Positions 15,505-24,405 of a DNA stretch of 64,000 bases are shown here, one piece after another. Numbering within the stretch: position 1 is the stretch's first letter; each line of letters opens with the position of its first letter. The stretch spans positions 5,766,001 to 5,830,000 of the forward strand of contig CP119311.1 in assembly GCA_029202545.1 (NCBI GenBank), in the 5' to 3' direction. A model generated the notes under the pieces. It did no database searches and was not told the origin of the DNA. It was given only the letters and a program-made list of their open reading frames with translations. The position numbers were made by a program, and so were the translations under genes. This stretch comes from Candidatus Pseudobacter hemicellulosilyticus. Lineage in GTDB: Bacteria > Bacteroidota > Bacteroidia > Chitinophagales > Chitinophagaceae.

Positions 15505-17412
15505 CTACTTCCTGATCCCCGACCTGCGTTTCAGTTCCACTACAGGAATGGTCATCTGCCTGCCGATCTCTTCCTTACCCCGATAGGTAATGAGCTTCAG
15601 GCTGAGCGCATCCTTCGGCGGAACAAGGGCCTGGGTATACTGCGGGTAAAAACGGTCCGGGAAGGAATTGTCGAATGAATAGTAGATATCGAGACCGGGC
15701 ACTTCTGTACTCAGGGTCACACTGACGGAACTATCCCCTTCTTTTTTTACCTGCACAATGGGATCGTACATACTGCGGGCGTATTTGATGGCTGCTTCAT
15801 CAAAGCGCTGGAAATGCTGTTCTACGCGACTGATAAAACCAGGCCAGTCCTTGCGTCCTTTGGGCGACCAGACCGCTTCCGCCACTGCAAAAGCACGGGG
15901 CCAGAGCATGTACTGCTGGTGCCGGGTAGTATAGATATTCTCGGTCCACAGGTTGGCCTGTCCGCCCAGCACCAGTTTATCATCCACCCCATCGGGCACG
16001 GGTTCAAAATCATAGGAGGCTCTGAGGCGTACGGAGCTATACACCGGCGGTTCTATACTGGGATCGCCCTGCATCAGGTCCAGGTAGGTATTGGTATTGG
16101 GCGTCATCACTACCGGGTGCCCCATTCTGGCGGCCTCAATACCCCCCTTCACGCCCCGCCAGCTCATGACTGCGGTCTTTGGCGGGAGTCCGCCTTCCAG
16201 GATCTCATCCCAGCCCATCATCTTTTTGCCTCTGGCAGCCACCAGTTTCTCCACGCGTTTCATAAAATAGCTTTGCACCTCGTGCATATCCTTCAGCTTT
16301 TCCCGCTGCATCAGCTGTTTGACCGCGGTGCTTTTCTCCCAGAAATTCTTGGCGCATTCATCGCCCCCCATATGGATGTATTCAAAGGGGAAAATGGCGG
16401 CCACTTCCGTGATCACTTTATCCAGGAAGGTATAGACCTCTTCATTGGCGGGGCAGAGCGTATTATCCACGATGGCTGAAAAACTGCCAGTACCCCAGTT
16501 CATGAATTTCTCCCCGGAATTGACCTGCTTGGCCCCGGGGGTACAGGATAGTTCAGGATAGGCAGCTACGGCAGCCATGCTGTGGCCGGGTACATCTATC
16601 TCGGGCATGATCTGCACAAAGCGGTCGGCCGCATAACGCACCAGTTCTTTCAGGTCCTCCTGGGTAAAGTAACCGCCGTAGGTACGGGGTTCATCAGGGG
16701 TTGGGGGAGAAAAAGTACCGAAGCTGCCGGTCTTCTCTACCCGCCAGGCGCCCACTTCTGTGAGCCTGGGCAGGGATTTGATCTCTATGCGCCAGCCCTG
16801 GTCGTCCGTCAGGTGAAGATGCAGCAGGTTATACTTATACGCCACCATCTCGTCTATATAGCGTTTCACCTGTTCTTTGGTGAAGAAATGCCGGGCCACA
16901 TCAAAGTGGAGACCCCGCCAGGCAAAGCGGGGCTGGTCTTCTATGGTTACTGCTGGAATGGTCCAGGCAACACTTGTATCTTTTTTGTTATGCTGGATCT
17001 GTTTGGGCAGCAGCTGCAGCAGGGTCTGCATGCCGTAGAAAAGGCCGGCAGGCTCCTTAGCGCGTATGATTACATGGGTGGGCGTCACCTCCAGCGCATA
17101 CCCTTCTTTGCCGAGGCGCAGGCCCGACTGCAATTGCAGCTCGATGGCACCTGCCGGGTTGCCCATGCTGGGCGCCACCTGTTTTACCGGCAAAGGGTAG
17201 CCTGTGGTAGTACGCAGTCGCCCCGCCAGGATCTCCCCTACCCGATAGGCATCAGGCTGGGCGGACACCTGTATCCGGGTACTGCTGCCAAGTATGAAAT
17301 GGCCTTCGTTTTTCTGAAGGGAAACCGGCTGCGGGATCAGGGCAATATCCGCCTGAGCCAGGACCGTCATGCACCAGCAGGAAAAACAGGCTATGAGTAT
17401 ACTCTTTTTCAT
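15505..17412 (-). CDS. Beta-N-acetylhexosaminidase, GH20
   Basis: Exo-acting removal of terminal GlcNAc/GalNAc from chitin oligomers or glycans. I start at ATG 17412 (MKKSILIACFSCWCMTVLAQ), giving a clean signal peptide and 635 residues. Domains: GH20b (about 22-155), the GH20 TIM barrel (about 160-510) with HMGGDECAKNFWEK containing the catalytic pair D351-E352, RGLHFDVARHFF, LHLHLTDDQGWRIEI and QIMPEIDVPGHSMA, then a C-terminal beta domain of the Fn3/chitobiase_C type. Likely periplasmic or surface-exposed. Confidence 0.93.
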   Translation of the reverse strand: MKKSILIACFSCWCMTVLAQADIALIPQPVSLQKNEGHFILGSSTRIQVSAQPDAYRVGEILAGRLRTTTGYPLPVKQVAPSMGNPAGAIELQLQSGLRLGKEGYALEVTPTHVIIRAKEPAGLFYGMQTLLQLLPKQIQHNKKDTSVAWTIPAVTIEDQPRFAWRGLHFDVARHFFTKEQVKRYIDEMVAYKYNLLHLHLTDDQGWRIEIKSLPRLTEVGAWRVEKTGSFGTFSPPTPDEPRTYGGYFTQEDLKELVRYAADRFVQIMPEIDVPGHSMAAVAAYPELSCTPGAKQVNSGEKFMNWGTGSFSAIVDNTLCPANEEVYTFLDKVITEVAAIFPFEYIHMGGDECAKNFWEKSTAVKQLMQREKLKDMHEVQSYFMKRVEKLVAARGKKMMGWDEILEGGLPPKTAVMSWRGVKGGIEAARMGHPVVMTPNTNTYLDLMQGDPSIEPPVYSSVRLRASYDFEPVPDGVDDKLVLGGQANLWTENIYTTRHQQYMLWPRAFAVAEAVWSPKGRKDWPGFISRVEQHFQRFDEAAIKYARSMYDPIVQVKKEGDSSVSVTLSTEVPGLDIYYSFDNSFPDRFYPQYTQALVPPKDALSLKLITYRGKEEIGRQMTIPVVELKRRSGIRK

Positions 17413-17525
17413 AATCAAACGTTTACAGGGGAACCAATTTTAAATATAGGCAAAATTCTTTCCCGGCCAGCAGGGCTTTTTTATTCCGGCTGTTTGTGTA
17501 TCTTTCAAAAAAAACCAACGAACCA

Positions 17526-18356
17526 ATGAAAAAATTCCTCGTTCCTACGGATTTTTCTGACACATCCAAAAACGCCGCCCGGTTTGCTGTACAGGCCGTG
17601 GCCTCTGTAGAAGATGCAACGATTATTCTGTACAATGTGCACGACAAGATTGCGGTCGGATCGGATGGTTCTTTATTAACTGAGACAGAAGACGACAGGG
17701 TGACCATCCTGAACCAGGCTTTACAGAATCTGAAAGCAGAGCTGTCAGCACTGGCCCCCTCCGTAAATATCCAGTTTGTGGCAGAGGTTGGCTCTTCCCT
17801 GGTGGAGAATATTGAACGTTATGTCCGCCACCACGGCATCAACCTGGTGATCATGGGCATTACCGGCGCCACCAGACTGGAGCAGATCTTTATGGGCAGC
17901 AATACCCTTAACCTGGTGAACCAGGGCATCTGTCCCGTGCTGATAGTCCCCCCGGACGCTACCTATCGCCAGATCAAAAATGTGGTGCTGGCCAGCGATT
18001 TCAAGACCGTATCCACCAGCACACCCGTAGCGCCTATCAAGGCCGTCCTGAATATCTTCCAGCCCGCCCTCCATATTGTGAATGTGGACGATGAGCATTA
18101 TGTGGAAGTGACCGACGAATACAAGGCTGAGCGGAATAAACTGGAAACCATGTTCAAGGAATTCCACCCTGAATTCTATTTTATCAGACAATTTGATTTC
18201 CACGAAGCCATCAGCCAGTTCACACTGGATAAAAATATTGACCTGATCATAATCATCCCCCGGAAGAATTCCTTTATCAGCAGCCTGTTCAAGACCAGCT
18301 ACACAAAAAAGCTGGCTTATCATAGCACAGTTCCTATTGTGGCAATTCATGAATAA
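17526..18356 (+). CDS. Tandem universal stress protein
   Basis: I start at ATG 17526 (MKKFLVPTDFSDTSKNAARF), giving 276 residues and two UspA domains (about 1-140 and 150-276). Domain 1 carries the ATP-binding G-2x-G-9x-G-S motif as GITGATRLEQIFMGSN. Domain 2 ends in KLAYHSTVPIVAIHE but lacks a clear glycine motif, a common pattern in tandem Usp proteins. Cytoplasmic, usually induced by starvation or stress. A TATCTTTC element at 17499-17506, twenty bases before the start, is a plausible -7 box. Confidence 0.9.
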   Translation: MKKFLVPTDFSDTSKNAARFAVQAVASVEDATIILYNVHDKIAVGSDGSLLTETEDDRVTILNQALQNLKAELSALAPSVNIQFVAEVGSSLVENIERYVRHHGINLVIMGITGATRLEQIFMGSNTLNLVNQGICPVLIVPPDATYRQIKNVVLASDFKTVSTSTPVAPIKAVLNIFQPALHIVNVDDEHYVEVTDEYKAERNKLETMFKEFHPEFYFIRQFDFHEAISQFTLDKNIDLIIIIPRKNSFISSLFKTSYTKKLAYHSTVPIVAIHE

Positions 18357-18405
18357 GTTGTATCTTGGGGACTCCCGTCGATTAAAATTTGTGAAGGAAA
18401 CAAGA

Positions 18406-18434
18406 GACCGTCTCATCTGAGATGGTCTTTTTTT
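18406..18434 (+). terminator. Intrinsic terminator after the Usp gene
   Basis: GACCGTCTCA pairs with TGAGATGGTC (one G-T pair) and is followed by TTTTTTT. It is about 50 bases after the Usp stop codon. Confidence 0.85.
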
Positions 18435-18577
18435 ATGTCCGCCCCGGACTGCCCGGCCTCCGGACCACCTGTTCACCCCAACAATCCGCCCATTGCCCCC
18501 ATAAAATTCACCAGGGAAACACCTTGACCTAATTTAGAAATTGCGTACCACTATTGTTTCAACTAAATCTGTTTCCC

Positions 18578-20491
18578 GTGCGTACAAAAACATGGTTAAG
18601 CGCCCTGGCAGCCGTTTCCCTGACCCTGGCGGCCTGTCACAAGGACAAAGACAGTACTGCTGATACTGACACAGGCACTGATACGGAAGTGATCCCCAAT
18701 GAGGATTTTGTTACCAACACAAAGGATACCAGCTTTACAAATTCCGTAATAATTAAATATGATGGCACAACAGCAACAGTGACCAATCCCTTTTCGGGTG
18801 CTGGTGTCACCGTAGCTGTCACCAATGCTGATGTGGTGGTCACTTCCACCGTGACCGACACAGAGATCAACTATGTCCTCTCCGGCAAGGCCAGCGATGG
18901 CAGCTTCAAATTATACAGCACTTATAAATATGGGCTGATCCTGAACGGGGTCAGTCTGATCAATAACGATGGCCCAGCCATCAATAGCCAGTCGGGCAAA
19001 AAAGGATCTGTCACCCTGCTGGACGGCACTAATAATCAGCTGGTGGACGGCGCCACCTATACCAGCAGTACGGAAGACCAGAAAGGGAGTTTCTTCAGTG
19101 AAGGGCAGCTGGTATTCAGCGGCGCCGGCAGCCTGCGGGTGAGCGGCCTGAACAAACATGCCATTGTCAGCGACGATTATATCTCCATCACCAGCGGCAC
19201 CATCAAAATAGCTTCTGCCGTCTCCGATGGTATCCATGTCAACGATTATTTTGTCCAGTCGGGCGGAACCGTCACCATCAACTCCACCGGCGACGGTATT
19301 GATGTGGGCGAAGGCTATATTGAGGTCAACGGTGGCAAGCTGGACATCAGCACCAGCGGCGACAAAGCCCATGCCCTCAAATCCGAAACCTATACCACAC
19401 TGAACAGCAGCCAAGCCATCCTGCTCACTGTGGCCGGCAAAGCTTCCAAAGGCATCAAGACCGGCACTCACTGCACCATCAGCAAAGGTGATATCACGAT
19501 CAACACCAGTGGCAGCGCTTACTACGATACTGACGAAAAAGATATTTCCGCTCCTGCCGGTATCAACTGTGATGGCAACCTGCTGATCTCTGCAGGTAAC
19601 CTCACCATTATTAGTACCGGTGCTGCGGGTAAAGGTATTACCGTTGACGGCACGCTCACTATTGACGGCGGCACTATCAACGTCACCGCCTCCGGCGCCG
19701 TGTTTAAATATGGCAGCGATGAAAGCGAAGCCAAGGGGATCAAAAGCGATGGCGCCCTCGTCATCAATGATGGGAGCCTTAGTATTGCCGCAGCCGATGA
19801 CGGCCTGAAATCAGAAAGTTCTATCACTATCAACAAAGGCACTATCAATATCACTAAATCTGTGGAAGGGATCGAGGCGCCGTATATCACTATCAAGGAT
19901 GGTACCGTAAATGTAGTGTCTTCAGACGACTGCCTCAACTCCACCATGGGAACCGGCGGAGAAAGCAATGACGGCAGCCTGATGACCCTGGCCGGCGGCA
20001 CGGTATCCTTAAGCTCTACAGCCGGCGATCCGATGGACAGCAATGGGAATATTGTCATGACCGGTGGCACGGTGATAGTCCAGGGGCCTAACTCGCAACC
20101 GGAAGTGGCCATCGACTACAACGGCACTTTCAATATCTCCGGCGGTCTGCTGATAGCTTCCGGTCCTTACAGCAATATGGCCCAGGGCACCAGCAGTACT
20201 TCGGTCCAGTATGCGGTATTGTTCCGGACAAGTGTCAGCGCAAGCACCCTGGTGACTATACAGGATGCCTCGGGTAATAACCTGGTGACCTATTCACCGC
20301 TGCGGGCGGCAGGGTATTTTGTATTTTCTTCTTCCAGCCTGCTGTCTGGCGCTGCTTACAAAGTACTGACCGGTGGCAGCTACAGTGGCGGCGCCAATAC
20401 CAATGGGCTGCGGACTGGCGGCACTTACAGCGGCGGCAGCCAGAAAGGAACTTTTACCATTTCCAGTAAGCTTACAACTGTCTCATTATAG
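18578..20491 (+). CDS. Cthe_2159-like carbohydrate-binding lipoprotein
   Basis: I start at GTG 18578 (MRTKTWLSALAAVSLTLAAC), which places a lipobox LAAC directly after a signal peptide; total 637 residues. A TTG 24 bases upstream is the alternative. The rest consists of short beta-strand turns (for example GGTVTINSTGDGIDVGEGYI, GGKLDISTSGDKAHALKS, GTINITKSVEGIEAPYITIK) that fit the right-handed beta-helix family of Cthe_2159 (DUF4353), known to bind cellulose/pectin-like acidic polysaccharides. The C-terminus has the typical Gly-rich tail (GGSYSGGANTNG). Probably surface-anchored; substrate unknown here. Confidence 0.85.
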   Translation: MRTKTWLSALAAVSLTLAACHKDKDSTADTDTGTDTEVIPNEDFVTNTKDTSFTNSVIIKYDGTTATVTNPFSGAGVTVAVTNADVVVTSTVTDTEINYVLSGKASDGSFKLYSTYKYGLILNGVSLINNDGPAINSQSGKKGSVTLLDGTNNQLVDGATYTSSTEDQKGSFFSEGQLVFSGAGSLRVSGLNKHAIVSDDYISITSGTIKIASAVSDGIHVNDYFVQSGGTVTINSTGDGIDVGEGYIEVNGGKLDISTSGDKAHALKSETYTTLNSSQAILLTVAGKASKGIKTGTHCTISKGDITINTSGSAYYDTDEKDISAPAGINCDGNLLISAGNLTIISTGAAGKGITVDGTLTIDGGTINVTASGAVFKYGSDESEAKGIKSDGALVINDGSLSIAAADDGLKSESSITINKGTINITKSVEGIEAPYITIKDGTVNVVSSDDCLNSTMGTGGESNDGSLMTLAGGTVSLSSTAGDPMDSNGNIVMTGGTVIVQGPNSQPEVAIDYNGTFNISGGLLIASGPYSNMAQGTSSTSVQYAVLFRTSVSASTLVTIQDASGNNLVTYSPLRAAGYFVFSSSSLLSGAAYKVLTGGSYSGGANTNGLRTGGTYSGGSQKGTFTISSKLTTVSL

Positions 20492-20513
20492 TTAGGTGGA
20501 TCTCGTATAGGCA

Positions 20514-20550
20514 AAGGGTGTCGCACGGTTTGGCGACACCCTTATTTTTT
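20514..20550 (+). terminator. Intrinsic terminator after the beta-helix lipoprotein
   Basis: AAGGGTGTCGC (20514-20524) pairs with GCGACACCCTT (20533-20543) around an 8-base loop, then ATTTTTTT. An 11-bp perfect stem with a strong T-tract. Confidence 0.9.
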
Positions 20551-20588
20551 TGGCGAGAAGCGCTATCTTTATCACCTACTTATTATTT

Positions 20589-21173
20589 ATGACAGATGCC
20601 AGTTATTGGGACAATCGCTACCAGCGCGGCGAAACCGGATGGGACCTTGGCGCCCCTTCCACTCCCTTAAAGACCTATATAGATCAACTGACCGATAAAG
20701 AGCTTGCAATCCTGATCCCAGGCTGCGGCAATAGCTATGAGGCGGAATACCTGCTGGAACAGGGCTTCACCAATGTAACACTAATAGACATCTCTCCCAC
20801 CCTAACGGCCCGGTTATCCCGCAAGTTTGAGCAACAGCCCGGCCGCAAGCCTACTATCATCACTGGTGATTTCTTTGCCCTCAATGGACAGTTTGACCTG
20901 ATCCTGGAACAGACCTTCTTCTGCGCGCTGGATCCTGCCCTCCGCCCTGCATATGTTGAGCAGATGCACAAGCTCCTCAAACCCGGTGGCCAGCTGGCAG
21001 GTGTTCTCTTTAACCGCGATTTTGACGGCGGTCCGCCCTTTGGCGGACATACCGAAGAGTACGAGCAGCTGTTCGGAAAATTCTTTACCATCAGGACATT
21101 GGCGCCCTGTTATAATTCCATTAAGCCAAGGGAGGGAAATGAGGCGTTTATTATTGCGGAGAAGCCATCATAG
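20589..21173 (+). CDS. TPMT-like class I SAM methyltransferase
   Basis: Start chosen at ATG 20589 (MTDASYWDNRYQRGETGWDLG), giving 194 residues; an upstream frame extension has no family support. The opening W..RY..G.TGWDLG, the SAM-binding segment LAILIPGCGNSYEAEYL, DISPTLTARL, GDFFAL and LEQTFFCALDP match the thiopurine S-methyltransferase-type family (PF05724), which in bacteria acts on small S/Se/Te or halide acceptors. The acceptor here cannot be inferred. It converges on the AT-rich island. Confidence 0.88.
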   Translation: MTDASYWDNRYQRGETGWDLGAPSTPLKTYIDQLTDKELAILIPGCGNSYEAEYLLEQGFTNVTLIDISPTLTARLSRKFEQQPGRKPTIITGDFFALNGQFDLILEQTFFCALDPALRPAYVEQMHKLLKPGGQLAGVLFNRDFDGGPPFGGHTEEYEQLFGKFFTIRTLAPCYNSIKPREGNEAFIIAEKPS

Positions 21174-21214
21174 CCTGGCTTTACCTGCTACAACAGGAGG
21201 CTACTTAGTCAAAT

Positions 21215-21267
21215 TTGCACAGTCCATTGTGCAAGATTGGATCGATTTTGCACATCCGGATGTGCAA
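21215..21267. repeat. Pair of 20-bp palindromes at the island edge
   Basis: TTGCACA-6 nt-TGTGCAA at 21215-21234 and the gap-free perfect palindrome TTGCACATCCGGATGTGCAA at 21248-21267. Both spell TTGCACA/TGTGCAA with centres 33 bp apart, about three helical turns. They lie between convergent genes, not in a promoter region, and have no T-tract. Confidence 0.8.
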
Positions 21268-21322
21268 CTTTTACCAAACAAGACAAGATTAAGCTTAAGA
21301 AGTTTTCACAACATCTGGTGCA

Positions 21323-22489
21323 TTAAAGGATTTCTTCCTTAAATCCGATAGCGCCTTTGGTAAAGGCCAGCGCCAACAGATGAGCGTCTTTATTGGGGAT
21401 TTGCAACTCGAATGTTCCATGTTCAATATCGAATCGTTTGATCGTTAAGTAACCTGTTTGAAAAAGCAAGGGCAGCACCTCCAGCTTTTCAAGCGTCTGT
21501 TTGCTGATAAAATCTCTCCTTACCACAATCTTTTCTGCCAGAAGAAGTATAAGGTCATCTTTTCCCTTTAACAATTTAAACAGGAAAGTGGGAGTTCTGG
21601 CATTATACCAATGCGCTTCAAAATAACCTTTCTGCAACAATAGCCACACGGAATAAGGATTATACAAGAACACTTCCCCATTCCAACTGTAGCCATTATA
21701 CCACTCCTTTATTCTTACCAATGTATCATTGTACGTCAACTGATTCTTTTCGGCCAGCGCACGAATCTCCTGACCAAAGTAATTCTCTAGTTCATCCAGG
21801 GTATATCCACAAATTTCGGCAAATTGATCATCAAAGGTTATATCCAGAATATTATTGAGCCCAGAAAAGGTTGATGTCAGATTGATACGGGATACACCAG
21901 TTAGCATCACGAAACGTAAGTGTGCCGTAGTGCTTTTGAGTACTACATAAAAATTCTGAAGAAAATCTCTGATTTCCTGCGCCTTATCCATATCCTCCAT
22001 AGCATCCAGGATAGGCTTATCATATTCGTCAATCAACACTACAACCTGCTTGCTACTTTTCTGATTCAGCAATCGGATAAGCTCCTCAAATAAAATGGTG
22101 GGATCATCATAGGATAAAGCAATCTGGTAGTCCGCAGCTATGGCCTTTAATGATACAGCTAAAGAGAGTTTAAGTGTTTGCAGATTTTCAGCATTCCTGG
22201 TCATATCCAGGAGAATAACGGGATGCTGTTCCCAGGAGATTTTACTTTCGATATACAAACCCTGAAAAAGTTCCTTACGGCCTTCAAAAACCGCTTTCAT
22301 GGTTGACAGAAGCAGGCTTTTCCCAAACTTTGGCGGTCTACAAAGTGAAACATATCGATTACTACCAATTATTAATTGATGAATGAATCGAGTCTTGTCA
22401 ACATACACAGGTTCATCATTAGAAAACGGATAATTATTAAGCAATATAAGTATTTTGCGTGCGTTCAATAAGGCAAATGGAATAATCAC
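21323..22489 (-). CDS. AAA-ATPase-like protein, lacks the usual C-terminal nuclease domain
   Basis: 388 residues from a GTG at 22489; no ATG lies before the conserved VYVDKTRFIHQLI segment, so the exact start is uncertain. The PF09820 AAA-ATPase-like domain is clear: VDKT, the P-loop variant RPPKFGKSLLLSTM, LFQGLYIES, and the Walker B-like VVLIDEYDKPILDAM, then FVMLTGVSRI, SGLNNILDIT and WYNGYSWNG. Family members usually continue into a PD-(D/E)XK nuclease-like domain (DUF1703). Here the frame stops after FELQIPNKDAHLLALAF..., so that domain is missing or vestigial. It overlaps the upstream gene by up to 53 bases and is the last of a four-gene AT-rich cluster. Function unknown. Confidence 0.82.
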   Translation of the reverse strand: MIIPFALLNARKILILLNNYPFSNDEPVYVDKTRFIHQLIIGSNRYVSLCRPPKFGKSLLLSTMKAVFEGRKELFQGLYIESKISWEQHPVILLDMTRNAENLQTLKLSLAVSLKAIAADYQIALSYDDPTILFEELIRLLNQKSSKQVVVLIDEYDKPILDAMEDMDKAQEIRDFLQNFYVVLKSTTAHLRFVMLTGVSRINLTSTFSGLNNILDITFDDQFAEICGYTLDELENYFGQEIRALAEKNQLTYNDTLVRIKEWYNGYSWNGEVFLYNPYSVWLLLQKGYFEAHWYNARTPTFLFKLLKGKDDLILLLAEKIVVRRDFISKQTLEKLEVLPLLFQTGYLTIKRFDIEHGTFELQIPNKDAHLLALAFTKGAIGFKEEIL

Positions 22490-22838
22490 TTAATTGCTTT
22501 CGTTCATTATCCATGATAACAAACCTTGTTATTCCTGGACCAGCAAGTTCGAAACTACCAAACTGTATAATGGCCCGGGTCTTTAACCTCCCTCGGAAAT
22601 CAATTTTAACCTGGTATTCACCAATTAGTTGGTCGTTATTAAAAATATTCAATTCCACGGCAACCTTCTCCGGATCTCCATCTTCTCTCGAGAAGAAATT
22701 TACGATTGACAATCTGTTTAAAGTGATAGGAAAACCTGCAGCAATTACATCATCTAATATATTAAAGACAGATAAATTGTCATTATCAGCATCTCTCATT
22801 GCTTTTTCGGCACACAACAGTAATGTAGATCTTATCAT
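22437..22838 (-). CDS. Small beta-rich protein, possibly DUF6941-like
   Basis: Starting at ATG 22838 (MIRSTLLLCAEKAMRDADND), 133 residues. No signal peptide or membrane segment. The pattern LSVFNILDDVIAAGFPITLNR, then an alternating beta region with QVKIDFRGRLKTRAIIQFGSFEL and a closing ISxC-type strand, resembles the DUF6941-type small beta-sandwich proteins; this assignment is from pattern memory and tentative. It overlaps the following AAA gene and follows the upstream gene by 24 bases, so translation is probably coupled. AT-rich relative to flanking core genes. Confidence 0.6.
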   Translation of the reverse strand: MIRSTLLLCAEKAMRDADNDNLSVFNILDDVIAAGFPITLNRLSIVNFFSREDGDPEKVAVELNIFNNDQLIGEYQVKIDFRGRLKTRAIIQFGSFELAGPGITRFVIMDNERKQLSDYSICLIERTQNTYIA

Positions 22839-22862
22839 TATTATATATTTTTGCTTCAAAAA

Positions 22863-23273
22863 TCATACTCGACTGTAACCATCAATTGTCCTCATGGAAC
22901 AAGCCTTTTTCAATTGCTCAAGTGAAATATAGTTGACTACTCTTCGCTTTACCAAATACAATTGCTTCAAATCAGGGAACCACTCAAACTTCACATTCCC
23001 AATACCATTTAAAAAAGCAACAGTAGCATCATTATCATACAGAATAATAGCAACATAGACGGCATAAGCCATTACTAACTCATCAATTGTAGAAATTCCA
23101 GTCCGAGCCATTGTAATAAATTCATTTATTAAATGATCTTGGGATATACAATTTCTGAGATCTCGTACAGAAGCGTTGTCTCGAAAGAGCCTGTACATAA
23201 AAGGTGGAATATTGGAAATCAGGTATATTTCCCGCAGCGTTTCAAGATCAATTATTTTGTTCATATTGTTCAT
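22863..23273 (-). CDS. Hypothetical protein of the AT-rich four-gene cluster
   Basis: 136 residues, not recognised. It appears soluble and largely helical, with a hydrophobic helix IDELVMAYAVYVAIILYDND and a segment PDLKQLYLVKRRVVNYISLEQL. The leucine- and acid-rich pattern would fit a HEAT-like or adaptor fold, but this is only an impression. Its start overlaps the end of the upstream peptidase-like gene by 26 bases (two candidate ATGs, at 23273 and 23264), indicating translational coupling and a joint role with that gene. Confidence 0.65.
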   Translation of the reverse strand: MNNMNKIIDLETLREIYLISNIPPFMYRLFRDNASVRDLRNCISQDHLINEFITMARTGISTIDELVMAYAVYVAIILYDNDATVAFLNGIGNVKFEWFPDLKQLYLVKRRVVNYISLEQLKKACSMRTIDGYSRV

Positions 23274-23769
23274 GCTTTATTCGATAAAACTCCCTTTGAA
23301 AACTGTTATATGGACAATTATTCAAATCATGAATTACCTCTCTAAATCTCCCCCATTTGCTTACTATAGTAATATGAGAAAAACTATTAGGTGGATGTTC
23401 ACAAGCAGACACTATACCAGAATGGACGATTTCTTTATCATCCTTATTAACATACAACACTACATCTCCGGGTAATACCTCCCTAATACCTATTTCACAA
23501 TATCTATCTTCAGAAAGTATTAATCTAATTGCTATTGAATTATCTATATTGGTTCGTCGACTCGCAAATGTCAACCCATGACAATTGTATTCTGGCGAAG
23601 GACTACTTCTAAATATCACCATCGGAAAATTCGCCTTATCGTATTTTATAAATTGATTACGCTCAAAATTCGATATCTCAAGTACTTGATAATTATCAAT
23701 TCTTGTTCCTTTCGAAGTTTCCAAAATGATACTCCTCGCATTATCGCTACCTAAAACTAACACTTTCAT
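23248..23769 (-). CDS. NlpC/P60-like Cys-His protein (putative hydrolase)
   Basis: 173 residues, no signal peptide. The core looks like a papain-like/CHAP-type hydrolase: Cys63 in YNCHGLTFASRRT at a helix start, then VLPGDVVLYVNKDDKEIVHSGIV with a candidate catalytic His116, then ITIVSKWGRFREVIHDLNN and CPY. The order Cys, PGDVV strand, His is that of NlpC/P60 domains. The substrate could be peptidoglycan, a protein or an isopeptide; the absence of a signal peptide favours a cytosolic substrate (inference). It is the first gene of the AT-rich four-gene cluster. Confidence 0.7.
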   Translation of the reverse strand: MKVLVLGSDNARSIILETSKGTRIDNYQVLEISNFERNQFIKYDKANFPMVIFRSSPSPEYNCHGLTFASRRTNIDNSIAIRLILSEDRYCEIGIREVLPGDVVLYVNKDDKEIVHSGIVSACEHPPNSFSHITIVSKWGRFREVIHDLNNCPYNSFQREFYRIKHEQYEQNN

Positions 23770-24099
23770 AAATAAAATATAACCCTAACAGTATATTATA
23801 TACGACAAATATCATAAAAAGATATTTAAATTCAAAAAATATTCCTCTCGCATACAACGTACTCATTTAAATATAACCTGATCAATTTAAAAAATTAGGA
23901 AAATAAATCAGGTGTGGTGTTTTATTCCTACAATTATTTAATAGAATACATTCACCTTTACATCAGTGTATTTAAGCGAGTCCCCGTCCTTTTTTTCGCT
24001 CTCATCTTCGAACATCCCCGTCTGACCGTAAAAATCAACTGGAAATAGCAGTTTCCATTGACATCAAATATTTCTATTTACTCTTCAATCAGTTTCATT
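23770..24099. other. AT-rich divergent spacer of the accessory island
   Basis: No gene is seen. The stretch is very AT-rich and should hold promoters for the leftward four-gene cluster and the rightward small ORF. GTCCTTTTTTTCGCT (23986-24000) recurs as GTCCTTTTTCGCT at 24436-24448 before the radC-like gene, with a split version at 24405-24420. Confidence 0.5.
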
Positions 24100-24405
24100 A
24101 TGAAAAAACTAAAAAAACAAAGAGAAAAGCTCAAGGTAAATTTCTCCAAAGAAGAAATAAATCCTTTCAATCTGGCAATCGCCAATTTCGTAAACGGGCA
24201 ATCATTGGAAGAGCTAAAAGAAGAACTGGAACACCTCAAGCTCACCACTATAACCGAATGTTATGGTGAACTGGATAAGGGGAAAAAGTGGTTATTGATG
24301 GACTTTTTTGAAAGGTTACACGAACTCATCCCGGCAGCATTTTACCTTAATCAAAAACAGTTGGCTATTGCCCTCAACCCTATATGCACTGAAAGCCCGC
24401 AATAG
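24100..24405 (+). CDS. Small hypothetical protein in accessory island
   Basis: Start at ATG 24100 (MKKLKKQREKLKVNFSKEE), 101 residues, not recognised. A lysine-rich N-terminus is followed by helical segments (LAIANFVNGQSLEELKEELEHLK, WLLMDFFERLHELIPAAFYL described in parts). It is 65 bases upstream of the RadC-like gene and may be co-transcribed. No DNA-binding motif can be called. Confidence 0.55.
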   Translation: MKKLKKQREKLKVNFSKEEINPFNLAIANFVNGQSLEELKEELEHLKLTTITECYGELDKGKKWLLMDFFERLHELIPAAFYLNQKQLAIALNPICTESPQ

